Below are positions 7,583 through 16,900 of a stretch of DNA of 38,957 nt, piece by piece. Under the pieces are notes generated by a model. It was not told where the DNA came from. It made no database searches and saw nothing but the letters and a program-made list of their open reading frames with translations. The DNA comes from UBA1146 sp963854815 (GTDB taxonomy: Bacteria > Planctomycetota > UBA8108 > UBA1146): assembly GCA_963854815.1 (NCBI GenBank), contig CAWLAN010000003.1, positions 1 to 38,957 of the forward strand, given 5' to 3'. The position numbers and the translations under genes are program-made. How positions within the stretch are numbered: position 1 is the first letter of the stretch; each line of letters starts with the position of its first letter.

Positions 7583-8626
7583 TCAGGTCGCATCGACTTG
7601 AGACGGGAGGGCATCGGATGCCATCTCCACCAGTGCTCTCGCCCAGGCCGGCTCGGCATTGAGGCAGGGCACCGTCTCGAACTGCTCACCACCGGCCTCG
7701 AGGAATGTATTTCTGGCACGACCGTCGATCTCCTCGATGGTCTCGAGACAATCAGCGACGAAGGCGGGGCAGATCACCTTCAATCTGCGCACCCCTTGCT
7801 GCGCCAATCTCACCACCGTTGCTTCGGTGGAGGGTTGCAGCCAGGGGTCATTGCCAAGACGCGACTGGTAGGCCACCGACCAGCGATGCTCGGGAATCGA
7901 CAGATCATCGGCGAGGAACCGTGCTGAACGTCGCACCTGAGCGCGGTAGCACGTCGAGATGGACGGGTGATCGTCAAAACAGCAGTCATCGCAACTCATG
8001 CAGTGGTCTCCAGCCGGATCGCTGCTGGTGATGTGGCGCAGGGGCACCCCGTGGAAGGAGAAGAGCAGGTGGTCCCATTCCCCTTCCAGATGCGGACGGG
8101 TGTTCTCGGCCAGCACCCTGCGATATGCCTTGTGATCGTAGAATGGCGCCAGAAAGTGCAATCGTGGTGCCCCCTTCGACCGTGCAGCAACCGCGCGCGC
8201 TTTCTCCACCGCCGTCTCGTAGGAACTCATCGCGTAATGGGGATAGAGCGGGACGACGATCACACTCTCGACTCCCTGTTGCTGCAGTTGTTCGAGTCCT
8301 ACGGCGATCGACGGATTGCCGTAGCGCATCCCCAGTGCCACCGGAGCGTTCCACAGCTTTGCAACCTGCTGCTCCAACCGACGGGAATTGACGATCAGGG
8401 GCGACCCCTCGGCGGTCCAGATTTTTCGGTACGCCTCGGCGGATTGGCGTGGACGCTTTCTCAAGATGAAGCCGCGGACCAGCAGCAGTCTCAGCAGATA
8501 GGGAGAATCGATGACTCTCCCATCCATCAGGAATTCATCGAGATATCGGCGAACGTCAGGAACCGAGGGAGAATCGGGGGATCCCAGGTTGACCAGCAAG
8601 AGACCCGGGTTCTGCTCTGTGGCCAT
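7583..8626 (-). CDS. hemH: Ferrochelatase (protoheme ferro-lyase)
   Basis: This 347-aa enzyme inserts Fe2+ into protoporphyrin IX (or coproporphyrin III) in the last part of heme synthesis. It shows the N-terminal L-L-V-N-L-G-S-P-D motif, E-G-S-P-L (about 73-77), V-V-P-L-Y-P-H-Y, the catalytic His192 in F-S-F-H-G-V-P, and Glu295 in D-C-L-E-T-I-E-E. An insert directly after the catalytic region carries C209, C212, C215, C216 and C226, a cluster absent from simple ferrochelatases and suggestive of an internal Fe-S site. The start has an excellent AAAGGAG. It lies 18 nt downstream of the lipoprotein gene on the same strand, so the two probably form an operon. A heme supply would fit the cytochrome c domain encoded nearby. 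Confidence 0.95.
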   Translation of the reverse strand: MATEQNPGLLLVNLGSPDSPSVPDVRRYLDEFLMDGRVIDSPYLLRLLLVRGFILRKRPRQSAEAYRKIWTAEGSPLIVNSRRLEQQVAKLWNAPVALGMRYGNPSIAVGLEQLQQQGVESVIVVPLYPHYAMSSYETAVEKARAVAARSKGAPRLHFLAPFYDHKAYRRVLAENTRPHLEGEWDHLLFSFHGVPLRHITSSDPAGDHCMSCDDCCFDDHPSISTCYRAQVRRSARFLADDLSIPEHRWSVAYQSRLGNDPWLQPSTEATVVRLAQQGVRRLKVICPAFVADCLETIEEIDGRARNTFLEAGGEQFETVPCLNAEPAWARALVEMASDALPSQVDAT

Positions 8627-8644
8627 GCACTCCTTTGAACAGGA

Positions 8645-9220
8645 TCAGTAACTGTATCCGAAGCCGACATGCATCGCGTCGGCATAAGTCCCGTACCCCA
8701 GATCCACGATCCAGCCGCCACCGAGTTGCAGTAGAGAACCGAAGGTGGCATGAAATCCCCGGTCCTTGTCTCCCTTGTAGTGGTAGTAGCGTTCCATGTC
8801 GGCATCAAAACGTTCGATCCATTGCGACGAGAATCCGATGCCGATTCCGCCGTAGACCGCCATCTTGTCATTGACTGTCCAGGTCGGCCCGACCGCAATG
8901 ATCGCTCCATTACGCTCACGACCCGTGACCTCATCTCGGCTCCCCTCGTCGGGCAACCCTGGATAGCGAACACCGGTGACGGAACCACTGTAAGAAGTCT
9001 GAAGGTGGATGAACGTGCCCGGTTGTTGATCACGGAACCAGTACCCCGCGAAGCCGACTCCCGTGTCGGAGAGTTTCCCGTTCGGTTCGAAGACCTGGAA
9101 AACCGCGGCCTGGTTGCCAGCGCCGACCGGCATCACGACACAACCGGTCACCACCAGCAGGCATCCGAGCAGTATCCAGATTCCGAAAAATCGAACGGTC
9201 TGTGCAACTCGCAGAGACAT
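8645..9220 (-). CDS. Putative outer-membrane beta-barrel lipoprotein
   Basis: This is a 191-aa secreted protein of unknown function. The N-terminus is a lipoprotein signal: a basic start, a hydrophobic stretch and L-L-V-V-T-G-C (lipobox Cys at about residue 26). The remainder is rich in Gly and aromatic residues with alternating patterns (V-Y-G-G-I-G-I-G-F, G-G-G-W-I-V-D-L-G-Y-G) and ends in F-G-Y-S-Y, like small outer-membrane beta-barrels. The ATG at 9220 is preceded by GGGAG. Readings that begin further upstream run through the promoter region of the divergent kinase and are not supported. It is the first gene of a two-gene unit with hemH. Confidence 0.75.
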   Translation of the reverse strand: MSLRVAQTVRFFGIWILLGCLLVVTGCVVMPVGAGNQAAVFQVFEPNGKLSDTGVGFAGYWFRDQQPGTFIHLQTSYSGSVTGVRYPGLPDEGSRDEVTGRERNGAIIAVGPTWTVNDKMAVYGGIGIGFSSQWIERFDADMERYYHYKGDKDRGFHATFGSLLQLGGGWIVDLGYGTYADAMHVGFGYSY

Positions 9221-9352
9221 CTGTGCTCCCTCGCGCAAATCCTCCATCGTCGGGACTACGGTCGCAATAGCCCACCCGGACCGGGCCGTTGGCGCTTCGG
9301 CCGCTGCCTCTCGAACATCCCTGCGGTATCCTCCCTGGCGGAAGGAATCCAG

Positions 9353-10261
9353 ATGGCCACCCTGGCGCCAGAAATCCGTGAACGCTGGCGCCAAGGTCGC
9401 CGTCGCCTCGATCTGCCCCAGCATGCTGATTCCCTGCTCGATCAACTCCACTTGCCCTTCGTCGAGGCCCTCAAGTGCTGGCACCAGCAAAAGGAATCGA
9501 CCGTCATCGTCGGGCTGCAGGGTTGTCAGGGTTCCGGAAAGAGTACCCTTTGCGAACTGGTCCCTGGGTTGGCCCATGATCTTCACGAATTGCGTGTCGG
9601 TGTTGTCGCACTCGACGATTTCTACCTGCCTCGTGCTCGGCGGGAAGAACTGTCACATCAGCAACATCCACTGTGGATCACCCGCGGAGTTCCCGGCACT
9701 CACGATTCTCAACTGGCCGCCGAGGTGCTCGACAAACTGGCCACAGGCAGCGGTGATCCGGTCACCATCCCCTCATTCGACAAGGGTATCGATGACAGGC
9801 TCGAGATCTCGCAGACGATGGAGGGGCCCTATGACGTGGTGATCTTCGAGGGCTGGTGTCTCGGGCTGGGTCCCTGCTCCGATCACGACTGGGATACTCC
9901 CATCAATGAGCTGGAGCAACGAGAAGACGCCGAGTTGCTCTGGCGTCATCGCATCCGCAAAGAACTGGAAAGACCTTACCAGCAACTATTCTCCCGCTTC
10001 GATCACCTGGCAATTCTGCTGGTACCCGCCTGGGAGACGGTCTCGCTGTGGCGCAGCCAGCAGGAAGCCAAGTTGCGCCACGACCGTGGTGACACCGCCA
10101 CGCGCTCGATGGATGATGCTGCCTTGAAGAGATTTCTCGATCATTACGAACGTCTCACCCGATGGACCATCGAGACCCTGCCCGCCCAAGCCGACTTCGT
10201 GGCGCGGATTGCGGAGGATCGATCAGTGGTCTCTATCGAAACCAGACAGGAGAACCGATGA
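9353..10261 (+). CDS. glyK: D-glycerate 3-kinase-like P-loop kinase
   Basis: This 302-aa kinase belongs to the phosphoribulokinase/uridine kinase-like group that includes plant D-glycerate 3-kinase (GLYK) and yeast Tda10. The Walker A motif is G-L-Q-G-C-Q-G-S-G-K-S-T (residues 54-65). It is followed by L-D-D-F-Y-L-P, G-T-H-D, P-S-F-D-K and F-E-G-W-C-L-G, the last being characteristic of the glycerate kinase branch. The likely reaction is ATP-dependent phosphorylation of D-glycerate to 3-phosphoglycerate; this is inferred from the family. The ATG at 9353 has GGAAGGA upstream. Its stop overlaps the ATG of the next gene (ATGA), so the two are coupled. Confidence 0.82.
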   Translation: MATLAPEIRERWRQGRRRLDLPQHADSLLDQLHLPFVEALKCWHQQKESTVIVGLQGCQGSGKSTLCELVPGLAHDLHELRVGVVALDDFYLPRARREELSHQQHPLWITRGVPGTHDSQLAAEVLDKLATGSGDPVTIPSFDKGIDDRLEISQTMEGPYDVVIFEGWCLGLGPCSDHDWDTPINELEQREDAELLWRHRIRKELERPYQQLFSRFDHLAILLVPAWETVSLWRSQQEAKLRHDRGDTATRSMDDAALKRFLDHYERLTRWTIETLPAQADFVARIAEDRSVVSIETRQENR

Positions 10262-13200
10262 AAAGTTGCGGTCTATTACTGATCATCACCTGGCTGTGGA
10301 TCTTCGGTGCCTCGATCGTGGTCGCCCAACCGGTCCTGCCCGATCAGGGCTGGGTGTCGCTCTTCGATGGCACCAGTCTGTCGGGCTGGCAGGGGAATCC
10401 CGATCTGTGGCGTGTCGAGGACGGCGTGATCATCGGTGAAGGTCCCGATGGGGGTCCTGTTCCTGGCAATGATTACCTGTGGCATGTATCGAGCTGGAAG
10501 GACTTCGTGCTCGAAGCTCGGTTCCGGATCAAGGGCGGCAACAGCGGAATCCAGTACCGAAGCCGTCGAGCAGACGATGGAGAGGCGATCGGATATCAGG
10601 CCGATCTCGACGCCCAGAACAGTTACACCGGCATGCTCTACGAATCACGGGGTCGCGGCATCGCAGTTCCCAGGGGAGAGATGGCCATCCTCGCCGGTGA
10701 TGGCTCGCGCCGAGAGATCGGCTTTCATCCGGATGCAGAGAAAGCGGTAAAAGGGCTCACCGATGGCCAGTGGCACCAGATGCGGATCATCGCCCGCGGC
10801 AATTCTATCCGCCACGAGATCGATGGGGTCCCCGTCTGTGCTTTCATCGATGCCGCACCCGATCCCGTCCTCGAGGGGAAGTTCGGCCTCCAGATCCACG
10901 GCGGAGGTCCGATGCGTATCGAGTGGAAATCGATACAAGCGCGCTCATGGCAGCCGATCGACGGCGATCCTGTCGAGGATTGCGCACGCGTCACGCAACG
11001 CCCCGTCGAGAACCAGCCACAGTGGATCTGGCCACCGGGTGCCACTGAGGCAAATCAGACCATCGAACTGGTTCGTACCTTCAACGTTGAAAACCAGCAA
11101 CAACCGGTCGAAGCCGCCCTCTCGATGAGCGGCGACAATCACTTCGTGGCCTACCTCGACGACGAGGAGATCCTGCGTGGCGATCAGTGGGAGAAGCCGT
11201 CGCGGACCATCATCGACTCGTTGTCTGCGGGCACGCATCGACTGCGGGTCGAATGCAGAAACGATGGCGGCCCCGCGGGACTGGCGGCAATTCTCGCCTG
11301 GACCACCAGTGCTGGCGACGAGGTGACCATCGTCACCGACGACAGCTGGCATCTTCTCGACGGCGTGACCGAGAAGGCCATCGAACTCAAGGGTCCCGTC
11401 GGTAGTTCGACCGCTCCCTGGGGAGATATAGGACTCACCCCGGGCGGTTCGGTAACCCGCTGGAGTCTGCCGGCAGGATTCCACGCCGAAGTGATCCATC
11501 GGGTCGACCCGGCGGATGGTTCGTGGGTATGCATCGCACTCGAGGGTCCGGGCAGATTCATCACATCGCCACAGCGCGGCCCGTTGAAGAGAGTGGTGAT
11601 CGAAGATGAAGTCATCACCGTGACCGATTGCGCGAACATCGGAGATGCTCAGGGGTTGCTGCTGGTCGATGGAGATCTGTGGGTTCATGTCGCCGGCCAC
11701 CGCAAGGACCGGGGCGGTCTGTGGATCCTGTCCGATCCCGATGGCGACGGCTTCTTCGACCAGGAGAAACGACTCTCGGCGATGGGTCCCGGAGGAGAAC
11801 ACGGGGTCCACGCACTGGTGCGAGGCCCCGATGGTTTCGTCTGGACCGTGGTCGGAAACCACATCGATGTTCCCGAGCAGTTGCTGACCCGGGATCGCTA
11901 CCGCGACTGGCAGGAGGATTTGATCGTCGAACGTCTGTGGGATCCCAACGGTCATGCCGTCGGCCGTATTGCCCCCGCCGGACAGATCCTGCGCATCGAT
12001 CCGGCCACGCTTGAATGGGAACGGGTCGCCGGCGGCCTGCGCAATAGTTACGACCTGGCGTTCCACCACGACGGTTCCCTCTTCACCTACGATTCAGACA
12101 TGGAGTGGGATGTGGGCACCCCGTGGTATCGCTCACCGCGGCTGGTCGAGGTGGTCTCGGGAGGAGAAGCCGGTTGGCGTGGCGGAGATGCCAAGTGGCC
12201 CGATGGAATCCCCGATGCCGTGCTGCCATCGGTCGAGACCGATCTTTCCTCTCCGACCGGAGTCTCCTCCGGTCTCGAAGGGAACTTCCCCGGACGCTGG
12301 CGTCATGCCATCTACATCGCGGACTGGGCTTACGGTCGCATCCTGGCCTACTTCCCGACAGAGGAAGGAGCCGGCTGGAGAGGCCGTGTCGAACCGTTTG
12401 CCGCCGCCGCGGCCTTCAACGTCGCTGATATGGTGTTCGGTCACGACGGCGCCCTCTACGGTGTCACTGGCGGGCGCGGTACGGCAAGCACGATGTTTCG
12501 CATCCGTGCCGATGTGGATTCGCGTCCGGACATGGATGCCCCCATCACCGAACTGGGTCGATACGCCCGCGCCCTGCGAAGGAGCCTGGAGACGGGGCAT
12601 CTGTCCGCCCGTGCAAGTCTGCTCGGACTGGCCTGGCGGCATCTGGGCAATCCGGACCGATCGATCTCGTACGCTGCCCGCCTCGCTCTCGAGCAGATGC
12701 CATCGGAGATCTGGCGCAATCTGGTGCTCACCGATCTCGGTTCCAGTACCCGCATCGGTCTGCTGGCACTGGCGCGAGTCGGCCAACAGACCGATCGCGA
12801 TGTGCTGCTGGAAAAACTGTGTGACCTGTCGGCTGCTGCAGATCGGCGCCAGATCCTCGAGGAGTTGCGCATCGCCACGGTCGCCATCGCCCGCCGGGGA
12901 GATCCCGCCGGCGCCACCAGGCAGCGGCTTCTGGCCCGATTCGATCCCATCTTCCCGTCCGGAGATCTCGCCATCGATCGGCTCTGTGGCGATCTTCTCG
13001 CCCGTCTGCGCGCTCCGGCGCTCTCGAAGCGGGTCATCGCCTGGCTGACGGCAGAAGCCGCCAGCGCCGAGGGACTGGCCGCCCTGCGACTGTTGAGATT
13101 CACCCCTCGAGACGAGCTACAAGATGCTCAGGTTGCAGCGGCCCTGAAAGTGGTCCGCCAACGCAAGGGAGGCAATAGCCTGCGCGGGTTCGTCGATCAG

Positions 13201-13752
13201 ATTACCCGTCAACTCGATGACGGCTCGGGGCTTCTCATCGGTGAGGAACTTGCCCCTCCCGTGATGCCCGAACCGGTGGTTCGGTGGACCGAGAAATCGC
13301 TGCTGGCAGCCATCTCGGCCGGTACCGGTGATCCGGTACGGGGACAACAGGCCTACGACAAGGTCTTGTGTTCTCGATGTCACCGTTTTCAAGAAATAGG
13401 TGGTGGCTCGGGTCCCGACCTGACCGGAGTCCGATCGAGGTTCTCCGATGTCGACCTGGTGCGAGCGATGCTGGAACCGTCGCGTGACATCTCCGATCAG
13501 TATCACTGGAGTGTCGTGACCACTGAAGACGACATCGCTGTTGGCCGAATTCTTCAACGAGACGGCTCTTCTGTGGTCCTGAACACCGATCCCTACGGCT
13601 ATCAACCGTTCGTCCTCGAGGGCGAAATCTCATCCATCGAAGCCTCGCCGATCTCGCCCATGCCTCCCGGACTGCTCGACGGTCTCGATGCAGGCCAGGT
13701 CCGTGACCTGTGGGCATTTCTCGGCAATTCTTCCCCGCAATCCCGGGACTGA
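10258..13752 (+). CDS. Secreted DUF1080 / beta-propeller / cytochrome c fusion protein (PVC type)
   Basis: This is a 1164-aa exported multidomain protein. A signal peptide spans residues 1-23 (cleavage at V-V-A/Q). Residues about 31-230 are a DUF1080 (3-keto-disaccharide hydrolase/LamG-like) domain with S-L-F-D-G-T-S-L-S-G-W and G-N-S-G-I-Q-Y-R. About 250-375 resembles a galactose-binding or PA14-like sandwich. About 420-790 is a membrane-bound-dehydrogenase-type beta-propeller (N-S-Y-D-L-A-F-H-H-D-G-S-L). A helical HEAT-like stretch (about 790-1030) follows. The C-terminus is a c-type cytochrome with C1038-S-R-C-H1042. Such fusions are typical of Planctomycetes and Verrucomicrobia and are linked to periplasmic carbohydrate oxidation. 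The ATG at 10258 follows CAGGAGAA and overlaps the kinase stop. Confidence 0.9.
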   Translation: MKSCGLLLIITWLWIFGASIVVAQPVLPDQGWVSLFDGTSLSGWQGNPDLWRVEDGVIIGEGPDGGPVPGNDYLWHVSSWKDFVLEARFRIKGGNSGIQYRSRRADDGEAIGYQADLDAQNSYTGMLYESRGRGIAVPRGEMAILAGDGSRREIGFHPDAEKAVKGLTDGQWHQMRIIARGNSIRHEIDGVPVCAFIDAAPDPVLEGKFGLQIHGGGPMRIEWKSIQARSWQPIDGDPVEDCARVTQRPVENQPQWIWPPGATEANQTIELVRTFNVENQQQPVEAALSMSGDNHFVAYLDDEEILRGDQWEKPSRTIIDSLSAGTHRLRVECRNDGGPAGLAAILAWTTSAGDEVTIVTDDSWHLLDGVTEKAIELKGPVGSSTAPWGDIGLTPGGSVTRWSLPAGFHAEVIHRVDPADGSWVCIALEGPGRFITSPQRGPLKRVVIEDEVITVTDCANIGDAQGLLLVDGDLWVHVAGHRKDRGGLWILSDPDGDGFFDQEKRLSAMGPGGEHGVHALVRGPDGFVWTVVGNHIDVPEQLLTRDRYRDWQEDLIVERLWDPNGHAVGRIAPAGQILRIDPATLEWERVAGGLRNSYDLAFHHDGSLFTYDSDMEWDVGTPWYRSPRLVEVVSGGEAGWRGGDAKWPDGIPDAVLPSVETDLSSPTGVSSGLEGNFPGRWRHAIYIADWAYGRILAYFPTEEGAGWRGRVEPFAAAAAFNVADMVFGHDGALYGVTGGRGTASTMFRIRADVDSRPDMDAPITELGRYARALRRSLETGHLSARASLLGLAWRHLGNPDRSISYAARLALEQMPSEIWRNLVLTDLGSSTRIGLLALARVGQQTDRDVLLEKLCDLSAAADRRQILEELRIATVAIARRGDPAGATRQRLLARFDPIFPSGDLAIDRLCGDLLARLRAPALSKRVIAWLTAEAASAEGLAALRLLRFTPRDELQDAQVAAALKVVRQRKGGNSLRGFVDQITRQLDDGSGLLIGEELAPPVMPEPVVRWTEKSLLAAISAGTGDPVRGQQAYDKVLCSRCHRFQEIGGGSGPDLTGVRSRFSDVDLVRAMLEPSRDISDQYHWSVVTTEDDIAVGRILQRDGSSVVLNTDPYGYQPFVLEGEISSIEASPISPMPPGLLDGLDAGQVRDLWAFLGNSSPQSRD

Positions 13753-13758
13753 GCCCTC

Positions 13759-13786
13759 TTGCGAATTTGCTTGTAAGGGGGATAAT
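13759..13786 (+). promoter_or_regulatory. Candidate promoter of the secreted protease gene
   Basis: A TTGCGA hexamer at 13759-13764 and a GATAAT hexamer at 13781-13786 are separated by 16 nt and resemble sigma70-type -35 and -10 boxes. Transcription would start near 13793 and give a 5' leader of about 110 nt that contains the hairpin at 13850-13873. This rests on motif similarity only. Confidence 0.45.
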
Positions 13787-13849
13787 TGGCGACGGCTCTG
13801 ATACTTACTTTTTGAAATCAAACGGAGTCCGCCCTGTCACTCCGGTGTT

Positions 13850-13873
13850 GTTCCCATCCGTGCGGATGGGAAC
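13850..13873 (+). repeat. Perfect inverted repeat in 5' leader
   Basis: GTTCCCATCC at the left pairs perfectly with GGATGGGAAC at the right around the tetraloop GTGC (the innermost G-C pair may also close). It lies 33 nt before the protease ATG. No T-run follows, so it is not a classical terminator; a leader RNA structure, an mRNA-stability hairpin or a protein operator are all possible. Confidence 0.6.
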
Positions 13874-13906
13874 GCTGGAATTCTCTTCGCGAGTAGAAGG
13901 AACCTC

Positions 13907-16900
13907 ATGTTCTCTCGACCCGTTTCCACGTTGTCGTTTGTACTTTCCATCTGTCTTCTCTTCATCTGTGTGCCAGCAGCTGCTGACATCTCCCTGAAGG
14001 AAGTCCCTGTCATCCAACTGCCAGGTCTCGATATCGAGATGCTGGCTCTCGAAGACGAAGAGCGAGACAGTCTCGGACTCGCACCACGCTATGCGGTGCC
14101 CAATCCGGTCACCATCACTCCTCAAACTCATGGACGCTGGACCAAACTCGACAACACAACCGCTGTCTGGCGTCTGCGCTTCTCCTGCAAGAATGCCATC
14201 AGCATGAACTTTGGATTCAGTCGATGGCTGGTTCCCATCGATGGTGAGATGCGCATCTATAATCTCGATCGCACCCATCGAATCCGTCCCTTCGATGTCA
14301 ATGACATCCAGGACTCGGGTGAACTGTGGACACCTCCGGTGGCCGGAGGTGACGTGATCATCGAGATCCTCTGCCCTCTCGAGGCACGCTGGCTCGTCGA
14401 ACAGGAAGTGGAACTCAGCAGTGTCAATCCGGGTTACCGGGGATTCTACGAGAACTTCGGTCAGACCCCATCAAGCAGCAGCGCGCCCGCCTTCTCGGGG
14501 TCCTGCAATGTCGATGTGGCATGCCCGCAATCGGCAGGGTGGGAGAACGAGATCGACTGCGTCGGTGTGATCTCCACCGGTGGCTTCCTCTTCTGCACCG
14601 GATTCATGGTCAACAACACCGCCCAGGACGGCACTCCCTTCTTCATGACTGCCGATCACTGTCAAGTCACACCCGGAAATGCCGGATCCCTGGTGGTTTT
14701 CTGGAACTTCGAGAATTCCTTCTGTCGCACGCCTGGCACCGCCGGAGCCGGTGGTCCCGGCGACGGCCAACTGAACCAGTTCAGCTCCGGATCCATCTAC
14801 CGTGCCGGCTCTTCGACATCGGATTTCACCCTGGTCGAACTGACCAGCCCACCGAACCCTGCTTTCGGGGTCTCTTTCTGCGGCTGGAATGCTACCACCT
14901 CCCAGCCCAGCAGTGCCGTCGGCATCCATCACCCCGATGTCGAGGAGAAAAGAATCTCCTTCGAGAACCAGCCCCCCAGCCTCTCGACCAACTTCGTGAC
15001 GGTCAATGATTGGGACCTGGGAACCACCGAGCCGGGATCGTCTGGATCTCCGCTGTTCGATCAGAACCACCGCGTCATCGGTCAACTCTGCTGTGGTTCC
15101 GCCGCCTGTGGTAACAACTTCTCCGATGACTACGGTCGCTTTTCTGCCTCCTGGAACCTCGGTCTTGGTTTCTGGCTAGATGCCGCGAACACCGGCCAAC
15201 TGTTCATCGACACCCTCCCCTCCGGAGGTGGCGGACCGGGTACGGAGAACTGCTCCAACGGTACCGATGATGACGGTGACGGACTCATCGACTGCGCCGA
15301 CCCCGATTGCGCCAGCAGCCCGGCTTGCTTGCCGCCTTCTGCTGGTGACGAGTGCGGTGACCCGATCGTCGTCATCGATGGTGCCAATGCTATCGATAAC
15401 ACCGGGATGACCACCGGAACCGATCCCATCTCCGACGCTCAATGCCCCGGCACCTTCCTGGGAGAGTTCGTCAATGACGGCTGGTACAGCTACACGGCCA
15501 CTTCCACCGGTGCGATGGATGTGAGCACCTGTAACAGCATCAGTTTCGATTCCGATGTTGCCATCTACACTGGCACCTGTGGTGCTCTCACCCAGATCGC
15601 CTGCAACGGCGACGGCACCGGCTGCGCCGGGTTCTCTTCCCTCGTCACCGGCGTTGCCGTGACTGCGGGAACCGAATACCTGATTCGCGTCGGTGGCTGG
15701 GATGCGGGCACCGGAGTTGGAAGCGGCACCATGACCATCACCGTTGGTGGTGGCGGACCTGCCACCGAGAACTGCACCAATGGAACCGACGATGACGGTG
15801 ACGGACTCATCGACTGCGCTGACCCTGATTGCGCCAACGACCCCGCCTGTGGTGGCGGCGGTGGAAACGGAGACGAGTGCATCGATGCAATCCTCGTCAC
15901 CGAGGGTGCCAACGCCTTTGATACAACCGGAATGACTGACAGTCCTGAGCCTGATCCGACCGGCTGCCCCAACGCCTATGGCGAGAACGCCAGCGATGGG
16001 TGGTTCTTGTACATTGCCAACTCCTCCGGCGACGTGACCGTCGAGACCTGCGACATAAATAGTTTTGATACCGACCTCGCCGCATACTCAGGCGGTTGCG
16101 GAAACCTGAACCTTCTCGCCTGTGACGGCGATGGTGGTGCTCCCGGCTGTCAGGCCTTTTCTTCCATGATCACCATTCCAGGAGTCCAGGCGGGGGATAG
16201 CATCATCCTTCGCGTTGGCGGCTGGAGTGCAATTGATCAAGGTCCAGGCACCCTCACCATCACCGTAGGAGGTGGCGGACCCGGCGGTGGCACTGGCGAC
16301 GAGTGCAACGACGCGGTCACCGCCAACGATGGAGCCAACCCCTTCAACACCACCGCCATGACCGACAGCCCCGAAGCTTCTGACGACACCCAGTGCCCAG
16401 GCACCTTCCTGGGAGATTTCGTCCAGGACATGTGGTTCACCTACACCCCGGCAGCCAGTGGCAGCATCGATGTCTCCCTCTGTGGTAGCAGTTACGATAC
16501 CGATCTCGCCGTCTACAGTGGTGCCTGTGGTGGTCTGGTTCAGATCGCCTGCAGCGGCGACAACTGCGGTCTCCAGTCGGAGATTCTCGCCGTTCCGGTC
16601 ACTGCCGGTGTCCCCGTGTTGATCCGGGTAGGTGGTTGGGCACCCGGTAGCGCCGGAGCCGGCACCCTCGTCATCACAGGCGGTGGCCCTGGCGTTGAAA
16701 ATTGCACCAACGGTACCGACGATGACGGTGACGGACTCATCGACTGCGCCGACCCCGATTGCGCCAACGACCCCGCCTGTGGCGGTGGTGGCGGAAACGG
16801 TGACGAGTGCAACGATCCACTCATCGCGGTGGTCGGTTCCAATCCGGTCGATACCACCACCATGACCGATAGTGCTGACCCCTACGATGATTTCACCTGC

